Positions 7,814-16,423 are shown, numbered from the stretch's first letter. The stretch: 64,000 nucleotides of DNA from an uncultured Acidiphilium sp. (GCA_902495325.1 CABUWK010000007.1:9866-73865), one strand, 5' to 3'. A program made the numbers and translations. Notes: a model not told the origin generated them from the letters alone.

Positions 7814-8423
7814 TCTTTTTCATTCTCCCGATGATACTTCCTACGATCATTTCTATCACGGAAACGGTGTTGAAAATCACTGTCGATTCGAAAAAGAACC
7901 CGTCGCCTTCCTGCTCGGAAAGAAGGATATCGCTTCCCTGCACTTTTAAAAAATCTTTCTTTTCCGCATATGCGGAAAGAAACAAAGAGGACAAAACCCG
8001 CCACAGAACGGCAGCCGTTATCTTGCCCGCCTCTCCCGCGTTTCCGCAAAGATAGGTCGCCTTTACGGAAAGCACCTCGATATGACGGAAAGGTTTTGCG
8101 CCGTATTTCCCGGGGATCAGTTTTCCGTACGGAAAAGCGATCGCCTTTTTATCGCTGAAGTGTGCGACGAGATATTTTTTATCGAAGGACAGATACCCCG
8201 CGTTTACGGGAAGACCGAAATAAGATCGGATCTGATAGAACAGTTTTTTCGACGTACCGTCGTACGCGAGACGGATCCGGAAAAACATCGGAAATGCGAT
8301 CCCTAACGCCGTTCCCGCCGCGAAGAAATAAATCATACCGAAAGTATCGTCCGGTTCCTGCTTTTTATACGTGGCTTTCTTTTCCGGCAGGCTTATATGT
8401 TTTTCCGGCACGGAAAAATTCAC
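7800..8423 (-). CDS. YtfI-like (DUF2953) membrane-associated protein
   Basis: A 207-residue protein with one clear hydrophobic segment (about residues 30-45, MIYFFAAGTALGIAFPMF) and a soluble remainder rich in aromatic and basic residues. A second, weaker segment lies near residue 138 (WRVLSSLFLSAY). Position immediately before gerW and the overlapping arrangement match YtfI, whose function is unknown. Similarity to DUF2953 is faint, so the name comes mainly from context. The start is uncertain: a GTG at 8423 without a good ribosome site, or ATG at 8336, which would place the membrane segment at the N-terminus as in YtfI. The longer form adds a Lys/Pro/Glu-rich N-terminus. Confidence 0.55.
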   Translation of the reverse strand: MNFSVPEKHISLPEKKATYKKQEPDDTFGMIYFFAAGTALGIAFPMFFRIRLAYDGTSKKLFYQIRSYFGLPVNAGYLSFDKKYLVAHFSDKKAIAFPYGKLIPGKYGAKPFRHIEVLSVKATYLCGNAGEAGKITAAVLWRVLSSLFLSAYAEKKDFLKVQGSDILLSEQEGDGFFFESTVIFNTVSVIEMIVGSIIGRMKKNAEK

Positions 8424-8434
8424 GCTTTCGTTCT

Positions 8435-9616
8435 TCAGCCTTTCTGAATTTTTCCTTCCGCGATGAGATCTATGATTTTATAGTAATCGTCGAAAATATA
8501 TTCGTCGTTCGCCGTCGTTTCCACGGAAAATTTCATTTCGCCTTCCGCATTCACCGTTAAAACGACATTGCCCTGCAGATCGGTGCGATAGATCCTTGAA
8601 TTTGCGTTGATCAGCCGGTCGAGCGCTTCTTTCGTCGGGTGTTTGTGCTTGTTTTCGAGCCCGCAGGAAATGACGGAATACTCCGGCTTCACGACGTTCA
8701 GAAATTCGACGCAGGTGGAACTTTCGCTGCCGTGGTGCGCCACTTTCAGCACGTCGCAGTCGGCGTCCGCGTTCCCCTCGTAATACTGCGCGAAAACTTT
8801 CTCCACGTCCGTTTTTGCCGTGCTCTGCTTGCCGATATCCCCCGTAAACAACAGGTTTCTCCCCGCGTAGCGAAGCATGAAAACGGCGGAATAGTTATTC
8901 GGATTGTCTTTCACATAATCGGTCAGTTCTTTTGCGTAAGGCATCATGAAATCGACGGTGTATTCGTAAGTCGTTTCTCCCACCACGACCTTTCCGCCGA
9001 AATCGCTGCCGTCATAGAAAAATTCCCACGGCGTGCCTTCGTCCTTTACCGCTTTCAGATAATTGTAATACGTGGCGGTGGAATTGCCGATGTCTACGCC
9101 GAGATTGAAATCATCGCCGAGCTCGCCTGCCTTGGAATATCCGCTCTTCACGTACGGACGGAAGGATTTTCCCACCTCGTAATTTTCGTAAATATACGGC
9201 ATCTGATAGATATGGTCGGAATCGGGATGGGTCGCGATCACGTAATCGAGTTTCTTTTTATTTCCGTTCTCGTCCCGTAAAGCTTTGTCGAGCTGCGTTT
9301 TGTTTGCCGCCGGTTTATCGCCCGCATCCACAAGCATGTTTTTCCCGTCGGGAAGCTCGATCAGGATCGCATCGCCCTGTCCCACGTCGATAAACGTGAC
9401 GGTCTGATCTTTCACAGAGTCTCTTTCCACGACCGTGGAACCGATCGACTCTCTTTCGCTCCCGCTTTCCGGAGTTCCGATGCTTTCGTTGTGTTTCCGA
9501 TAGAAATACGCCGCAATCACGATGATGACGAACATGATGACGATAAACGTGACATAATACTTGTTTTTGCTTATTTTCTCGGCTGTTTTCTTTGCTTTCG
9601 ATTTTCTTTTCGCCAT
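8435..9616 (-). CDS. ComEC/Rec2-like metallo-beta-lactamase-fold hydrolase, membrane anchored
   Basis: A 393-residue protein with a basic N-terminus, one membrane helix (about residues 21-39), a Ser/Glu-rich linker, and an extracytoplasmic metallo-beta-lactamase domain. Metal-binding residues are visible as TH130-P-D-S-D134-H135, with FTGDIG and VAHHGSE further on. The fold matches the soluble domain of the DNA-uptake protein ComEC, but the competence membrane channel is absent, so it is a stand-alone member of that family. Such proteins are thought to be secreted nucleases or phosphodiesterases; the substrate here is unknown. The start at 9616 has an AAAGGA site. It lies between the RlmI-like gene and the YtfI-like gene with short spacers. 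Confidence 0.85.
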   Translation of the reverse strand: MAKRKSKAKKTAEKISKNKYYVTFIVIMFVIIVIAAYFYRKHNESIGTPESGSERESIGSTVVERDSVKDQTVTFIDVGQGDAILIELPDGKNMLVDAGDKPAANKTQLDKALRDENGNKKKLDYVIATHPDSDHIYQMPYIYENYEVGKSFRPYVKSGYSKAGELGDDFNLGVDIGNSTATYYNYLKAVKDEGTPWEFFYDGSDFGGKVVVGETTYEYTVDFMMPYAKELTDYVKDNPNNYSAVFMLRYAGRNLLFTGDIGKQSTAKTDVEKVFAQYYEGNADADCDVLKVAHHGSESSTCVEFLNVVKPEYSVISCGLENKHKHPTKEALDRLINANSRIYRTDLQGNVVLTVNAEGEMKFSVETTANDEYIFDDYYKIIDLIAEGKIQKG

Positions 9617-9635
9617 AAATTTTCCTTTGCGTTAA

Positions 9636-10805
9636 TTATAGATCCACGATTTTCAGAACGGCAACTTTCAGATAAAGGCTTTCTCCTCCGCCGATCACGG
9701 ACGCGTGATCTTTTCCCTGCGTTCTCAGTTCCACGAGCTTCGCCGCGACGCCGCTTTCCGCCACCGATTCTTCGATCATCCTGAGAAACAGCGGCACGGT
9801 AAGGTGCTGCGAGCAACTGCATGTGACGAGATATCCGCCTTTCTCCACGAGTTTCAGTCCGTTGATATTGATGTCTTTATACCCTTTGTAACCCGCCTGA
9901 ACGGTATCGGCGGTTTTCGTGAACGCGGGCGGATCGAGCACGACCACGCCGAACGTTTTTTTCTCTCTGCGGTATTCCCTTAAAAGTTCGAAAACGTCCG
10001 CCACGACGGTGTTTACGTTCAGACCGTTCAGAGCGGCGTTTTCCTTTACGAGAGCGATCGCCTTTTCGCTGATATCGACGGCTGTCGTTTCCCTCGCCCC
10101 GTATTTCGCCGCGCAGAGAGAAAAACCTCCTTCGTTGCAGAAACAGTCCAGAACGGTTCTACCTTTCACATAGCATTTCAGATTGTCGCGGTTCTCCTTC
10201 TGATCGAGGAAATATCCCGTTTTTTGTCCGTTTTCGAGATCGGCGATCATTTTCAAACCGTTTTCCGTAATGGTTACGCGCGGATCGAACTCTCCGTAAA
10301 TCGGACCTTTGAATTTCCCCAGCCCTTCTTTTTCCCGCACGGCAACGTCGCTTCTCTCGTAAATTCCCTTGGGCGAAAAACGTTCGACGAGGAGTTTCAC
10401 GATCATTTCCTTTCTCACTTCCATGCCGAGGCTTAAAAACTGAACGGAAAGATAATCGCCGTATTTGTCTGCGATCAGCCCCGGAAGAAAATCGGATTCG
10501 CCGAAAATCGCGCGGTAATTGTCGTTATAACCGAGTTCTTTACGATAATCGTCCGCCAAAGCGATCCGCCTGCGGAAAAATTCTTCGTCGATCTCCTCGT
10601 CCTTTTTCGTGAGGATCCTCACCAGAATTTTGGAATGGTGATTGATAAAACCTTTTCCTACGAACTTTCCTTCCGACGAACGCACCGTTGCGATGCTCCC
10701 CTGCGAATCTTTCCCGACGATCTCTTTCACCTCGTTCGCATACACCCAGGGGAAACCGTTCAGAACGTTTCTTTCTTCTTTTTTCTTCAATATGACGGTA
10801 TACAT
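9636..10805 (-). CDS. Class I rRNA large-subunit methyltransferase, RlmI/YwbD type
   Basis: A SAM-dependent enzyme of the PUA plus Rossmann type that methylates a cytosine in 23S rRNA (RlmI makes m5C1962). The start is ATG at 10805 (MYTVILKKKEE), preceded by AAAAGGAAG; an in-frame ATG 12 codons upstream lies inside the repeat arm and has no ribosome site. The N-terminal PUA-like part runs to about residue 75, followed by a linker and the methyltransferase core with VLDCFCNEGGFS, then VVLDPPAF and TCSCSQH near the C-terminus. Length is 389 residues, normal for the family. It is divergent from the plus-strand acyltransferase gene; a 112-bp inverted-repeat element lies between them. Confidence 0.87.
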   Translation of the reverse strand: MYTVILKKKEERNVLNGFPWVYANEVKEIVGKDSQGSIATVRSSEGKFVGKGFINHHSKILVRILTKKDEEIDEEFFRRRIALADDYRKELGYNDNYRAIFGESDFLPGLIADKYGDYLSVQFLSLGMEVRKEMIVKLLVERFSPKGIYERSDVAVREKEGLGKFKGPIYGEFDPRVTITENGLKMIADLENGQKTGYFLDQKENRDNLKCYVKGRTVLDCFCNEGGFSLCAAKYGARETTAVDISEKAIALVKENAALNGLNVNTVVADVFELLREYRREKKTFGVVVLDPPAFTKTADTVQAGYKGYKDININGLKLVEKGGYLVTCSCSQHLTVPLFLRMIEESVAESGVAAKLVELRTQGKDHASVIGGGESLYLKVAVLKIVDL

Positions 10806-10829
10806 TGGATCATACTTCCTTTTATTCGG

Positions 10830-10941
10830 CAGGCTTAGCATTCGTCATTCCTGATTATCTTAAAGGCTTCTTTTCCGCCCTTTAAGGCACGAAGCGTTTT
10901 TACGGATGAAAAATAGTTTGTGATAACGAATGCTAAGCCTG
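10830..10941. repeat. 112-bp inverted-repeat element with CAGGCTTAGC ends
   Basis: Two perfect 16-base arms, CAGGCTTAGCATTCGT at 10830-10845 and its complement at 10926-10941, enclose about 80 bases that contain an inner 8-base stem (CTTAAAGG/CCTTTAAG, 10859-10866 and 10879-10886). No obvious target-site duplication flanks it and there is no open reading frame of note. It sits in the divergent intergenic region between the RlmI-like gene and the acyltransferase-like gene. The right arm plus inner flank is related to a second copy at 50698-50736. Confidence 0.75.
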
Positions 10942-10947
10942 AAATGC

Positions 10948-10976
10948 TTGTTTTTTGCCGTGTAATACGCTATAAT
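10948..10976 (+). promoter_or_regulatory. Sigma-A promoter for the acyltransferase-like gene
   Basis: TTGTTT (10948-10953), a 17-base spacer and a perfect TATAAT (10971-10976). Transcription would begin near 10983, which excludes an ATG that overlaps the -10 box as the start codon of the next gene and supports the ATG at 11008. The promoter begins 6 bases after the inverted-repeat element. Confidence 0.85.
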
Positions 10977-11007
10977 GATAGAAAAGCGTATGATCGGAAA
11001 AAACGGT

Positions 11008-11775
11008 ATGTTCAAAAAAATCGATTTCGGAAACAGAATACACGAATTTGACTTTTTAAAAGGTCTTGCCGTGATCTATATGATATGCAATCACATCCTG
11101 TTCGATTTCGGAATCGCCTTCTGTTCTTCTTTTACGGATACGCCGCTTGAGGGGTTTGCCCTGTTCGCCCGCGGCGTGCACCTGTCGGACCTCTCGCGCG
11201 CCCTTACGATCGTTCTGTGCGCAGGAACTTTCATCGGGATCTCCGGCGCGCTTTCCGTCGTCGCGAAAAAAACTTTCCGCGAAGGGATCTTTCTCGCCGT
11301 CGTAGCGGCGGCGATCACGGCTGTCAGCTATGCGGCGTCCGAGATAATGAATACGCGCCTTACCATATGGTTCGGCATTCTTCACCTGCTTGCGGCGTGC
11401 ATGCTCCTGTCGCCCCTTCTGAAAAAGATCCCGTTACCCGTTCTTCCTTTTGCATCCGTCGCGCTGTTCGCCGGCGGGCTTCTTCTGAAAAAGTTCGTGG
11501 TGGTAAACAATCCGGTTTTCACGGTTTTCAATTGCCGCTATTACGGGTTTTATTCCGCCGATTACTACCCGATCCTTCCCTATATCGGCTTTTATCTTGC
11601 CGGGATTTTCGTCGGAAAATGTTTTTATACGGATAAAACGAGCAAGTTTCCCGTTTTCGGGAAAAAGATCTTCCGTCCGATCAATTTTCTCGGCGGGTAT
11701 TCCTTTCTCGTATACGTGATCCATCAGCCGGTCGTTTATGCGGTCGTGTGGGTGCTTTCCCTGATTCTGAAATAA
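11008..11775 (+). CDS. DUF1624 / heparan-alpha-glucosaminide N-acetyltransferase-like membrane protein
   Basis: A 255-residue polytopic membrane protein resembling the catalytic part of the DUF1624/HGSNAT acyltransferase family, which moves acyl groups across membranes onto sugars. It has the family opening R-x-H-E-F-D-F-L-K-G, then NHILFDFG with the likely active histidine in the first membrane helix region, and GILHLLAAC in the middle. Seven or so hydrophobic helices follow, ending in a conserved SFLVYVIHQPVVY. The start at 11008 is chosen because the promoter -10 box is at 10971-10976; earlier in-frame ATGs at 10975 and 10990 lie on or next to the transcription start. It is a single gene converging on the C_GCAxxG gene through a shared terminator. 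Confidence 0.8.
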   Translation: MFKKIDFGNRIHEFDFLKGLAVIYMICNHILFDFGIAFCSSFTDTPLEGFALFARGVHLSDLSRALTIVLCAGTFIGISGALSVVAKKTFREGIFLAVVAAAITAVSYAASEIMNTRLTIWFGILHLLAACMLLSPLLKKIPLPVLPFASVALFAGGLLLKKFVVVNNPVFTVFNCRYYGFYSADYYPILPYIGFYLAGIFVGKCFYTDKTSKFPVFGKKIFRPINFLGGYSFLVYVIHQPVVYAVVWVLSLILK

Positions 11776-11794
11776 ACAGGTCAGTCCTGTTTTT
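11774..11794. terminator. Bidirectional terminator between convergent genes
   Basis: AAACAGG (11774-11780), loop TCAGT, CCTGTTT (11786-11792), then TTTC on the plus strand and a TTTATTT tract on the minus strand. It lies between the stop of the acyltransferase-like gene and overlaps the stop of the minus-strand C_GCAxxG gene. Confidence 0.6.
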
Positions 11795-12203
11795 CTTCGA
11801 TCGCTTCGGACAGGATTTTTGCAGCCAGCGCGCAAAGTTCGGCGCACGGTCTCTTTTTCACGTCGAGTTCCTGCCCGAAGGCATTCTTGCTCACCTGTCC
11901 GAGGAGTTCGCGACACACGATCGAACCCGTTTCATCGCGGAAACGATCGCACAGCTCGCGGATGAAGGCGTAATGCGCCCCCTTGGAAGCGCCTTCGCCG
12001 TAAAGCGCACCGGCAACGATGCTCATGCCGCTTACGGTTCCGCAGAGCTCGCCTTGTCTCCCGAGCCCTCCGCCGAAAGAAAGAGCCGCATTCACGAGCG
12101 CTTCCGCATCTTTCCCGAGCAAATCGGAAAAGGCAGCCACGACCGCCTGCGCGCAGTTCATTCCGGACATAAAATTTTCTTTTGCGATTTCTTCTCTGTT
12201 CAT
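11781..12203 (-). CDS. C_GCAxxG_C_C family protein (probable redox-active)
   Basis: A 140-residue soluble protein with the cysteine pattern that names the family: C17 in MNCAQAVV, the GELCGTV segment near residue 53, C85 in RELCDRF, C97 in VCRELLG and late cysteines in CAELCALAA. Such proteins are often next to redox enzymes or act in metal/iron-sulfur handling, but the biochemical role is unknown. The start ATG at 12203 has a GGTGA site 8 bases upstream. It is a monocistronic gene converging with the plus-strand acyltransferase gene and upstream of no obvious partner. The family assignment is solid; the function is not. Confidence 0.8.
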   Translation of the reverse strand: MNREEIAKENFMSGMNCAQAVVAAFSDLLGKDAEALVNAALSFGGGLGRQGELCGTVSGMSIVAGALYGEGASKGAHYAFIRELCDRFRDETGSIVCRELLGQVSKNAFGQELDVKKRPCAELCALAAKILSEAIEEKQD

Positions 12204-12319
12204 ATTCTGTCACCCGAGGTGAAAAATGGATAAAATACTCTTTAAGACCGTCAAAAAGTACGAAAACGCCGATTTCTTCTGACGCGCGGCAAGAATATAG
12301 CAATTCTTGTCCGACAATC

Positions 12320-12376
12320 AAAAAAACAGTTTTATAACGCCGCTTCCGCCCGTTTTCCGGGACGCGAAGCGGCGTT
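12320..12376 (-). terminator. Intrinsic terminator after recA
   Basis: An 11-bp arm AACGCCGCTTC (12336-12346) pairs with GAAGCGGCGTT (12366-12376), with inner CCCG/CGGG, and is followed on the minus strand by ATAAAACTG and a T7 run (12320-12326). It begins 11 bases after the recA stop codon. Confidence 0.85.
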
Positions 12377-12386
12377 TTAAAGTTCT

Positions 12387-13406
12387 TTATGCCTGCGGTT
12401 CCTGTTCGGGCGCCGTTTTTCCCGCGGCTTTTTCCCGGATCAGGCGATCGAGTTCCGTTTTGAATTCGGGATTCTGCGCGACGTAATCTTTCGCCTTGTC
12501 TCTGCCCTGCGCGATCTTCTCGCCGTTATAGGAATACCACGAACCGCTCTTTTCGAGGATGCCGTATTCCACGCCGAGATCGACGAGACAGCCCGTCTGC
12601 GAAATGCCTTCGCCGTAAATAATATCGAACTCCGCCGTTTTGAACGGAGGCGCAAGCTTGTTCTTCACGATCTTTGCGCGGGTGCGGTTACCGAACATCC
12701 CGTCGCTGTCTTTCAACGCGTCCGCTTTTCTCACGTCGATACGGATGCTCGCGTAAAACTTAAGCGCTTTGCCGCCGGGGGTCGTTTCGGGGTTGCCGAA
12801 CATCACGCCGACTTTTTCACGGAGCTGGTTGATGAAGATGACGCACGTTTTCGATTTATTCGTAATACCCGTGAGCTTACGGAGCGCCTGAGACATCAGT
12901 CTTGCCTGAAGACCGACGTGGCTGTCGCCCATATCCCCTTCGATTTCCGCTTTCGGCGTGAGCGCCGCAACGGAGTCGATCACGATAAGATCGACCGCGC
13001 CGCTTCTCACAAGGCTGTCGGTAATATCAAGAGCCTGTTCTCCGGTATCCGGCTGCGAAACGTAAAGATTTTCAAGGTCTACGCCGAGTTTTGCCGCATA
13101 CGTCGGATCGAGTGCGTGTTCGGCGTCGATAAACGCCGCGATCCCGCCCGCTTTCTGCGTTTCCGCGATCACGTGCAAAGCGACCGTCGTTTTACCGGAA
13201 GATTCGGGACCGTAAATTTCGATGATCCTTCCACGCGGAACGCCGCCGATCCCGAGTGCGAGATCGAGGGTCAGACAACCCGTCGGGATCACGTCGATCG
13301 TTTTATCCGCCGCGCCCTGCCCGAGTTTCATGATCGCGCCTTTGCCGTACTGCTTTTCGATCTCCTTCAGCACGAGATCGAGAGCTTTCTGTTTTTCTTC
13401 TGACAT
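12387..13406 (-). CDS. recA: Recombinase A
   Basis: RecA forms ATP-dependent filaments on single-stranded DNA, drives strand exchange and activates LexA cleavage. At 339 residues it is full length, with Walker A GPESSGKTT (about 65-73), the DNA-binding loops GVMFGNPETTPGG and NQLREK, and a short acidic C-terminal tail ending APEQEPQA. The start at 13406 has a GGGAGA site. The gene follows cinA by 15 bases and ends at a strong terminator, giving the usual Firmicutes order ftsK-rimO-pgsA-cinA-recA. No LexA/DinR box is obvious nearby, because the transcript starts upstream, at least at ftsK or within rimO. Confidence 0.98.
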   Translation of the reverse strand: MSEEKQKALDLVLKEIEKQYGKGAIMKLGQGAADKTIDVIPTGCLTLDLALGIGGVPRGRIIEIYGPESSGKTTVALHVIAETQKAGGIAAFIDAEHALDPTYAAKLGVDLENLYVSQPDTGEQALDITDSLVRSGAVDLIVIDSVAALTPKAEIEGDMGDSHVGLQARLMSQALRKLTGITNKSKTCVIFINQLREKVGVMFGNPETTPGGKALKFYASIRIDVRKADALKDSDGMFGNRTRAKIVKNKLAPPFKTAEFDIIYGEGISQTGCLVDLGVEYGILEKSGSWYSYNGEKIAQGRDKAKDYVAQNPEFKTELDRLIREKAAGKTAPEQEPQA

Positions 13407-13421
13407 TTTCTGTGTCTCCCG

Positions 13422-14489
13422 TTATAATTCTTTTATCGTCATAATGGCTAAAAACAATGCCATTTTCGTACCGTTTTCAATAATTTCGGAACGCGAGCCT
13501 TTAAATTCGAACCGATATGCCCCGATTTTCCCGTTAAATCCGACCCCGATGAAACAAAGCCCGACGGGAAAGCCGGAATCGTCCGAAGAAGGTCCCGCAA
13601 TACCCGTCGTGGACAGCACGAGATTTGCCTTGCCGCTCGCATATAACCCCTGCGCCATTTCGCAGGCGACCTGCGCCGAAACAGGTTTGTATTTCGCCAA
13701 GGTCGACGTATCCACCCCGAGCAGTCTGTTTTTCGCGTCCTGATCGTAGGATACGATGCCGTCGTAAAACACCTCGCTTGCGCCCGGCACCGCAACGACG
13801 GAGGCGGCGACTCTTCCGCCCGTAAACGATTCGGCAACGGAAAGCACGCATCTCCTCAATTTCAGCAGATCCACGAGTCTTTCGTTCAGCTCTACGTCGT
13901 ATTCCGCATAGATATAATCTTTCAGCCCGGTGATAAAATCTTTTTGCGCGCGGTCGTAATCCATTTTCGTGGAGCGGTTGTCGTATACGAGCTGGACTTT
14001 ATAGTCGAGCCCCTCGCCGTATACCACGAACCCGACGCCCGTTTCCTTTTCGATGCGCCCCGTCGCGGCGAGAATCTCCTTCCGCTTGAGACCGAACACC
14101 TTGAAGGTGACTTTTCCGTAACTGGTGTCGTATTTCTTTTGCAGATGAGGGATCCAGAGATCCTCCACCACGCTGTTCGCTTTCTGATTGTCCGCAACGA
14201 AAAGAACGGACTTCTTCCCTTTTTCGTAAATGTAATTCAGCCTGTCATACCCCTGCACGATCTCCGAAAGCTCGAAATCGTTGTTTTCGTTTTCGAAAAC
14301 GAGGATATTGTCCGTCGTTTCCGAAAGCGCGGTAAACACGTCGTAAAATTCTTTGCGGTCTTCGCACGGCAGAAACGTGATCTGCGTCGGCGAAAAATGG
14401 CTGCCGCACAAAAGATCGATCGTATCGTTCACCTTTTTCAGGTCGACAAAACTGTCTTTCAACCGAAAGAACAGAACCGCCTGTTCCAT
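13422..14489 (-). CDS. cinA: CinA-like protein with divergent N-terminal domain
   Basis: The C-terminal 150 residues are a CinA/PncC domain (nicotinamide-nucleotide amidase fold): LSVAESFTGG near residue 217, VPGASEVFYDGIVSY, TGIAGPSSDDSGFPVGLC, then the terminal strand with KMALFLAIM. In the AESCTGG motif Cys is Phe here. Residues about 110-200 resemble the KH-like linker (VFGLKRKEI). Residues 1-105, where a MoCF domain with GTELLLG should be, have no recognisable motif and look like a degenerate remnant. Length is 355 against about 410 in typical CinA. It sits between pgsA and recA as usual. The amidase may still work; the ADP-ribose pyrophosphatase-like half probably does not. Confidence 0.8.
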   Translation of the reverse strand: MEQAVLFFRLKDSFVDLKKVNDTIDLLCGSHFSPTQITFLPCEDRKEFYDVFTALSETTDNILVFENENNDFELSEIVQGYDRLNYIYEKGKKSVLFVADNQKANSVVEDLWIPHLQKKYDTSYGKVTFKVFGLKRKEILAATGRIEKETGVGFVVYGEGLDYKVQLVYDNRSTKMDYDRAQKDFITGLKDYIYAEYDVELNERLVDLLKLRRCVLSVAESFTGGRVAASVVAVPGASEVFYDGIVSYDQDAKNRLLGVDTSTLAKYKPVSAQVACEMAQGLYASGKANLVLSTTGIAGPSSDDSGFPVGLCFIGVGFNGKIGAYRFEFKGSRSEIIENGTKMALFLAIMTIKEL

Positions 14490-14490
14490 A

Positions 14491-15105
14491 TTATTTGTCT
14501 TCTCCGAATACGGATGCGTTCTTTACCAGGTAAGAGATCCCGGAATATACCGTGAGCAATACGGAAATTCCGAAGCAGACAAGCCCTGCGACGCAGGACG
14601 CATAGTAAACGGAATCCCCGACGGAAGGAAGATCTCCGAGCCCCGCCGCGACGAGAAGGACGATCAGCGAAATATCGGTAAAAAACGTTTTGATCTTTCC
14701 GCTTTTTTCCGCCGCAAGCACAAGCCCTTTTTTCGCTGCCATCATGCGGAGGGAAGAAACCGCCATTTCCCTTGCGACAATGATCGATACGCCGATCCCC
14801 CCGGCGATCAGCCCGGGATTTCCCACGGAAAGGAATACGTTCGTTTTCGTATAAGGATCGGCAAGCATCACGACGAACGTCGCGAGGACGAGCACTTTAT
14901 CCGCGATCGGATCCATAAATTTTCCGAGATCGGTCACGAGGTTGTATTTTCTCGCGATGTGCCCGTCGAAAAAATCGGTCAGCGAAGCGACGCAGAAGAT
15001 CCCGAGCGCAACGAAATAGTGTCCCGGAAAAGGCGCGTAAAACGCGGCGATGAAAAAGGGGATCAGGATCAGGCGCGTAAGCGTAAGTTTATTCGGTAAA
15101 TTCAT
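14491..15105 (-). CDS. pgsA: CDP-diacylglycerol-glycerol-3-phosphate 3-phosphatidyltransferase
   Basis: Makes phosphatidylglycerol phosphate, the committed step to phosphatidylglycerol. The 204-residue membrane protein carries the CDP-alcohol phosphotransferase motif D44-x-x-D47-G-x-x-A-R-x8-G61-x3-D65-x3-D69. Hydrophobic helices lie at about 11-27, 32-45, 73-93, 100-120 and 150-190. The start at 15105 has a GGGAGG site, and the gene overlaps the end of rimO by 17 bases, so expression is coupled to rimO. Downstream, cinA begins within 2 bases. Strongly supported by motif and by context. Confidence 0.95.
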   Translation of the reverse strand: MNLPNKLTLTRLILIPFFIAAFYAPFPGHYFVALGIFCVASLTDFFDGHIARKYNLVTDLGKFMDPIADKVLVLATFVVMLADPYTKTNVFLSVGNPGLIAGGIGVSIIVAREMAVSSLRMMAAKKGLVLAAEKSGKIKTFFTDISLIVLLVAAGLGDLPSVGDSVYYASCVAGLVCFGISVLLTVYSGISYLVKNASVFGEDK

Positions 15106-16423
15106 CTGTCATCCTCCCGTACAGGTCGTAAGCGTTCGCGCGGACGATCTTCACGTTGTAATATTTTCCCTGTTCCACGTTGTCGCCTTCGAAATAAACT
15201 TTCCCGTCGATATCGGGTGCAGAAAAATACGCTCTGCCCGTAAATTTATTCTTGTCGTAATCGATACCGTCCGCAAGCACCTTCAGCGTTTTGCCGACGT
15301 AAGACTTGTTGATCTCTCCCGAAATCGCTTTCTGAACTTTATAAAGTTCTTTCACGCGGGCGTTTTTCGTTTTTTCGTCCACCTGATCGGGAAGCTTATA
15401 TGCGGGCGTGCCCTCTTCTCTCGAATAGGCGAAAAATCCGGCGTTGCTCAGTTTTGCCTCTTTCAGAAAGCTTACGAGATTCCGGAAATTTTCTTCCGTC
15501 TCCCTCGGAAACCCCGCGATGAAGGTGGAACGGATCGCGATGCCGGGGATCCTTTCTTTCAGTTTTCCGATCAGCGCGAGATATTCCTCCCGCGTGCCCT
15601 TGCGGTTCATTCTCTTCAGCACGGAATCGTCGGCATGCTGAAGGGGAATGTCGATATACTTGATCACTTTGTCGTTCGAAGCGATCTCCCCGATCAGCTC
15701 GTCTCCGATCACGTCCGGATAGCAGTATAAAAGGCGGATCGAACCGATATTGCCGAGAGCGGAAAGCCTGTGGATAAGTTCGCAAAGACAAGGCTTTCCG
15801 TACAGGTCTTCCCCGTAACGGGTGATATCCTGCGCGACGAGGATCAGTTCGGCGATGTCACCGAGCCCTTCCGCTTCCCGTACAAGGTCATCCATGGTTT
15901 CGGAACGATATTTCCCGCGGATGGAAGGGATCAGGCAGTACGTGCACCGGTTGTTGCATCCGTCGGCGATTTTCAGATAAGCGTAATGAAGAGGGGTCGT
16001 TATCACCCTTTCCTTTCTTTCGAAAACCTTCTTTTCCCGCCCGACGTAATTGACGCGTTTTCCCCGATACGCCTCTTCGATCGCTTCGGGCAGAAGGTCG
16101 TAATCGTTGGTGCCGAGAAAAACGTCTACCTCGGTCAGTTCTTCGAACATATCGTTCACGAATTTCTGCGGCATGCAGCCCGTCATCACGATCTTTTCGA
16201 GTTTCCCGTTTTTCCGGTATCCGTCGCACTCGAAAACCGTATCGAGGGCTTCTTTTCTTGCCGATTCGAGAAAGGCACAGGAATTGACCACGACGATCTC
16301 CGCTTCGCTTAAATCGTTCGTCAGGCGTTTCGCGCCGATGATCGAAAGCATTTTCTCGGTATCGACTCTGTTTTTATCGCAGCCGAGGGAAATCACCCCG
16401 ACCGTCTTTTCGTTCAGTATCAT
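15089..16423 (-). CDS. rimO: Ribosomal protein S12 methylthiotransferase
   Basis: RimO is a radical-SAM enzyme that adds a methylthio group to an aspartate of ribosomal protein S12. The 444 residues show the UPF0004 domain cysteines (C15, C49, C83) for one cluster, the radical-SAM cluster C156-N-N-R-C160-T-Y-C163, and a C-terminal TRAM domain (about 375-444). Assignment to RimO rather than MiaB rests on NSCAFLESARKEA and on gene order. It follows ftsK by 47 bases and overlaps pgsA. No strong ribosome site precedes the ATG at 16423 (a purine run only), an oddity for this window. Cytoplasmic. Confidence 0.95.
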   Translation of the reverse strand: MILNEKTVGVISLGCDKNRVDTEKMLSIIGAKRLTNDLSEAEIVVVNSCAFLESARKEALDTVFECDGYRKNGKLEKIVMTGCMPQKFVNDMFEELTEVDVFLGTNDYDLLPEAIEEAYRGKRVNYVGREKKVFERKERVITTPLHYAYLKIADGCNNRCTYCLIPSIRGKYRSETMDDLVREAEGLGDIAELILVAQDITRYGEDLYGKPCLCELIHRLSALGNIGSIRLLYCYPDVIGDELIGEIASNDKVIKYIDIPLQHADDSVLKRMNRKGTREEYLALIGKLKERIPGIAIRSTFIAGFPRETEENFRNLVSFLKEAKLSNAGFFAYSREEGTPAYKLPDQVDEKTKNARVKELYKVQKAISGEINKSYVGKTLKVLADGIDYDKNKFTGRAYFSAPDIDGKVYFEGDNVEQGKYYNVKIVRANAYDLYGRMTDEFTE

